From contig CAUBMI010000077.1 in NCBI GenBank assembly GCA_958436995.1, forward strand, positions 1-7,288: a stretch of DNA of 7,288 nt, in the 5' to 3' direction. The notes under the pieces were generated by a model. The model was not told where the DNA came from. It saw only the letters and a program-made list of their open reading frames with translations, and did no database searches. Position numbers and translations under genes: made by a program. Within the stretch, counting starts at the first letter, position 1, and each line of letters starts with the position of its first letter. Source of the stretch: an uncultured Collinsella sp. GTDB taxonomy: Bacteria > Actinomycetota > Coriobacteriia > Coriobacteriales > Coriobacteriaceae. Shown in pieces: positions 5,020 through 7,288 of this stretch.

Positions 5020-5129
5020 GGCGGTCGGCAGTTAAGTCTGCTGCTCGGACAGTCCTGCGCAAGACGGAAAGCACATTAAGTGCTTTCCTTTGCGTGCGGA
5101 ACTCGCGACAGACTTAACTGCCGACCGCC
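5020..5129 (+). repeat. 110-nt nested palindrome between SDR and isomerase genes
   Basis: The outer arms 5020-5040 and 5109-5129 are perfectly complementary over 21 bp (the left arm begins GGCGGTCGGCAG). Inside, AGTCC (5051-5055) can pair with GGAACT (5098-5103) and CGCAA (5058-5062) with TTGCG (5090-5094). The tip is a perfect 9-bp hairpin GGAAAGCAC-ATTAA-GTGCTTTCC (5066-5088) followed by TTT. The whole would fold into a long rod. It could act as a partial terminator, an RNase III or processing site, or a 3' stabiliser of the SDR message. Downstream, CGCGGG (5142-5147) and CCCGCG (5163-5168) form another short hairpin. Confidence 0.75.
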
Positions 5130-5213
5130 CGCATAGCTCATCGCGGGTTGGCTTTGCCGCCGCCCGCGCACAGAAACAAAAAACTGGAAGATTAAGTTGA
5201 AAGGTTAACTCAA

Positions 5214-5855
5214 ATGAAGATCGCTCTGATTAATGAGAATTCTCAGAACTCCAAGAACCCCATGATTGAGGCTGCGCTTAAGAAGGTTGTCGAGCCCATG
5301 GGCCACACCGTCTTTAACTATGGCATGTATGCCGATGCCGACTCCAAGCCCCTCACCTACGTGCAGAACGGCATCCTTGCCGCCGTGCTGCTCAACTCCG
5401 GCGCCGCCGACTACGTCGTGACCGGTTGCGGCACCGGCGAGGGCGCTATGCTCGCCTGCAACTCCTTCCCCGGCGTGCTGTGCGGCCATGTTGCCGACCC
5501 GCTGGATGCCTACACCTTTGCCCAGGTCAACGATGGCAATGCCGTCGCCATGCCCTTCGCGCTCAAGAACGGCTGGGGCCAGGAGCTCAACCTCGAGTAC
5601 ACCTTCGAGAAGCTCTTTGGCTTTGGTTCGGGTAACGGCTACCCCGCCGAGCGCGTTGAGCCCGAGCAGCGCAACAAGAAGATCCTCGACGGCGTGCGCG
5701 CTGTGACCATGCGCCCGCTCGTCGACGTCCTGGGCGAGATCGATCAGGACCTGGTGAAGGGCGCCCTCGCTGGCGAGCATTTCCAGGAGTACTTCTTTGC
5801 CAATGCCACCGACGAGGCCATCATCGCCAAGGTCAAGGAGCTCTTGGGCCTGTAA
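5214..5855 (+). CDS. RpiB/LacA/LacB-family sugar-phosphate isomerase, DhuI-like
   Basis: A 213-residue isomerase of the RpiB/LacA/LacB superfamily, longer than E. coli RpiB (about 150). The N-terminal Rossmann-like strand (MKIALINENSQNSKN) is typical of the longer subgroup. GCGTGEG (71-77) places Cys72 at the catalytic cysteine position of RpiB, and the AQVNDGNA stretch (103-110) matches the conserved HNDAN-type segment. The extra C-terminal part, about 125-213, distinguishes it from pentose-phosphate isomerases. In streptococci this longer type, next to an SDR, is DhuI. It converts 4-deoxy-L-threo-5-hexosulose-uronate to 3-deoxy-D-glycero-2,5-hexodiulosonate, replacing KduI. The same pairing here supports that role, though other ketol-isomerisations are possible. 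The ATG at 5214 has AAAGG nine bases upstream. The gene ends with tandem TAATAA stops and a strong terminator, and no separate promoter is obvious in front of it. Confidence 0.9.
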   Translation: MKIALINENSQNSKNPMIEAALKKVVEPMGHTVFNYGMYADADSKPLTYVQNGILAAVLLNSGAADYVVTGCGTGEGAMLACNSFPGVLCGHVADPLDAYTFAQVNDGNAVAMPFALKNGWGQELNLEYTFEKLFGFGSGNGYPAERVEPEQRNKKILDGVRAVTMRPLVDVLGEIDQDLVKGALAGEHFQEYFFANATDEAIIAKVKELLGL

Positions 5856-5897
5856 TAAGGCCCACGGGGCGCACCGACCCCCAACAAACCGCCAGAC

Positions 5898-5937
5898 AAA
5901 AGGCGCCGCGACGATCCATGTGTCGCGGCGCCTTTTT
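5898..5937. terminator. Bidirectional intrinsic terminator
   Basis: AGGCGCCGCGAC (5901-5912) pairs perfectly with GTCGCGGCGCCT (5922-5933) around a 9-nt loop. TTTTT runs from 5933 on the plus strand, and AAAA (5898-5901) gives TTTT on the minus strand. It sits between two convergent genes, 43 nt after the isomerase stop and about 60 nt past the flavoenzyme stop, and probably serves both. Confidence 0.92.
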
Positions 5938-5992
5938 AGATTGCTATCGCTTGAGTCACCGCAAGGCGGCCGCTCCCCTATTTGCCAAGAGC

Positions 5993-7288
5993 CTACAGCT
6001 CGCAGGCGACCTTGTAGCCGTCGCCGATGGCATCACGGATGTTGCCGCACTTCTGGGCATCGCCCAGCACGTGGGTGGCAACGCCGGCAGCGGCAAGGTC
6101 ATCGGCCAACTTGGTGTTGGGGCGATAGCCCATGGCAAGCACCAGCGTGTCGGCGTCGGCGATGGTGTGGACCTCGCCGTCCTTTTCGTAACTGATGGTG
6201 TCCTCGGTAATCTCGGTCACCTTGGCCTCGGTCAGCACGTGAACGCCCTTGGAAAGCATACGCGTGATGAGGACCGCGCGACCGGCGCCGCCCTCGTTGG
6301 CGGCGAGCGTCTTGGTCATCTCGATAACGGTGACGTCGCGGTTTGCCGGCGACAGATCGTTGACCAACGGGGCCAGGTAATCGGCCGTCTCGCAGCCAAC
6401 GGTGCCGCCGCCCACAATGACAATCTTCTTGCCCGGGAAAGCCTTGCCGCCCAGCAGGTCATCAGCCGTCATGACCTGCTTAAAGCCCTGCATAAAGGCC
6501 GGGGCGATGGGCTCGGCGCCATAAGCCAGGACCACCTCGTAGCCCGCGTACTCGCGCTGAATGTCCTCGGCGGTCAGCTCGGTACCAAAGACGCATGTGA
6601 CGCCGGCCTCGGCCAGGCGACGGTACTGATACTTGATCACGCGCGTGAGCTCCTGCTTTGCCGGCGGAACGGCCGCGATGCGCATCTCGCCGCCCGGCTC
6701 GTCCTGCTTATCCACGAGCACCACGTTGTGGCCGCGCTTGGCGGCAATGTAGGCTGCCTCCATGCCCGCAGGACCGGCGCCCACAACGAGCACGTTCTTG
6801 GCCTCGGCGGCAGGCTCATAGCCGGCCTCGTCGCGCTCCACGTCCGGGTTGACGGTGCAGGAGATGCGCTTGCCAAACATGATGCCGTTCAGGCAGCGCA
6901 GGCAGCCGATGCAGGGACGGATCTCGTCGGCGTTGCCGGCAGCCGCCTTGTTGCAGAACTCGGCATCGCACAGATTGGCACGGCCCATCATGCAGATGTC
7001 GGCGGCGCCGTCCTCGATCAGCTCCTCGGCGATCCATGCCTCGTTAATGCGGCCGACCGTGGCAACGGGAATGTTGACGTGCTTTTTGATCTCGCGCGAG
7101 CAGGCGGCGTGCGAGGCCTGCTGCGTGCCGGCGGCGGGAATGGCGGAGCCGCGCTTGATGGTAGTGCCGCCCGACACGTGGATCATGTCGACGCCGGCCT
7201 TCTCCAAGCGACGCGAGACATAGATCATGTCGTTGAGGGTCAGGCCGCCATCGGTGTACTCGTCGCCCGAGATACGGACGTCGATGAT
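5993..7288 (-). CDS. FAD/Fe-S old-yellow-enzyme-type oxidoreductase (5' end missing)
   Basis: The C-terminal 431 residues of a protein of the 2,4-dienoyl-CoA reductase / 2-enoate reductase / NADH:flavin oxidoreductase family (usual length about 640-680). The frame is open to the window edge: the last codons read IIDVRISGDEYTDGGLTLNDMIYVSRR, a typical stretch of the FMN-binding barrel. Only the second half of that barrel is present. Four cysteines in a C-x2-C-x2-C-x11-C pattern (visible residues 126, 129, 132, 144) ligate a 4Fe-4S cluster. An FAD-binding VVGAGPAGMEAA follows near 168-179, and an NAD(P)-binding IVGGGTVGCETA near 291-302. The FAD-closing segment GDAQKCGNIRDAIGDGYKVA is near the end. 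Members reduce activated C=C bonds of enoyl-CoAs, enoates, bile acids or steroids; which one cannot be told here. It is convergent to the isomerase gene and shows no sign of sharing its operator. Confidence 0.93.
   Translation of the reverse strand: MIDVRISGDEYTDGGLTLNDMIYVSRRLEKAGVDMIHVSGGTTIKRGSAIPAAGTQQASHAACSREIKKHVNIPVATVGRINEAWIAEELIEDGAADICMMGRANLCDAEFCNKAAAGNADEIRPCIGCLRCLNGIMFGKRISCTVNPDVERDEAGYEPAAEAKNVLVVGAGPAGMEAAYIAAKRGHNVVLVDKQDEPGGEMRIAAVPPAKQELTRVIKYQYRRLAEAGVTCVFGTELTAEDIQREYAGYEVVLAYGAEPIAPAFMQGFKQVMTADDLLGGKAFPGKKIVIVGGGTVGCETADYLAPLVNDLSPANRDVTVIEMTKTLAANEGGAGRAVLITRMLSKGVHVLTEAKVTEITEDTISYEKDGEVHTIADADTLVLAMGYRPNTKLADDLAAAGVATHVLGDAQKCGNIRDAIGDGYKVACEL

Overview
The window reads like a chromosomal segment of a high-GC, gut-type actinobacterium. 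Codon use (GCC, GAC, CTC, AAG rich) and the gene styles fit Coriobacteriia such as Collinsella. That assignment is inference from sequence style; no marker gene is present. I see six protein genes, no rRNA, tRNA, CRISPR array or insertion sequence, and an unusual amount of structured intergenic DNA.

Layout: 1-402 is gene-free and holds three long palindromes. A GntR/FCD-type regulator lies on the minus strand (403-1095, possibly to 1137). A 450-bp divergent intergenic region follows, with a perfect 16-bp palindromic operator, a likely plus-strand promoter and a roughly 270-nt structured leader. It leads into a YczE/YitT-like integral membrane protein (1589-2272, +). Convergent to that gene is a stand-alone AlbA_2/Schlafen-type ATP-binding protein with a C-terminal winged helix (2496-3749, -), which has its own terminator and a repeat-rich promoter. 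A 447-bp divergent region (3750-4196) carries a second copy of the operator and drives a two-gene sugar-acid unit: an SDR oxidoreductase (4197-5006, +) and an RpiB/LacA/LacB-family isomerase (5214-5855, +), separated by a 110-nt nested palindrome. A bidirectional terminator (5898-5937) separates the isomerase from a convergent, 5'-truncated FAD/Fe-S 'old yellow enzyme'-type oxidoreductase (5993 to the window edge, -).

How it may work together: the SDR plus RpiB-like pair matches the DhuD/DhuI type of pathway known from streptococci. There, 4-deoxy-5-keto-uronate from unsaturated glucuronate (host glycosaminoglycans or pectin fragments) is isomerised and then reduced to 2-keto-3-deoxygluconate. 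The TGAACGTTCA palindrome sits at almost the same distance upstream of matching TATACT -10 boxes in front of the membrane-protein gene and the SDR gene. This points to one regulon, and the GntR/FCD protein encoded beside the first copy is the obvious but unproven candidate regulator. The AlbA_2 protein and the partial flavoenzyme show no clear link to it.
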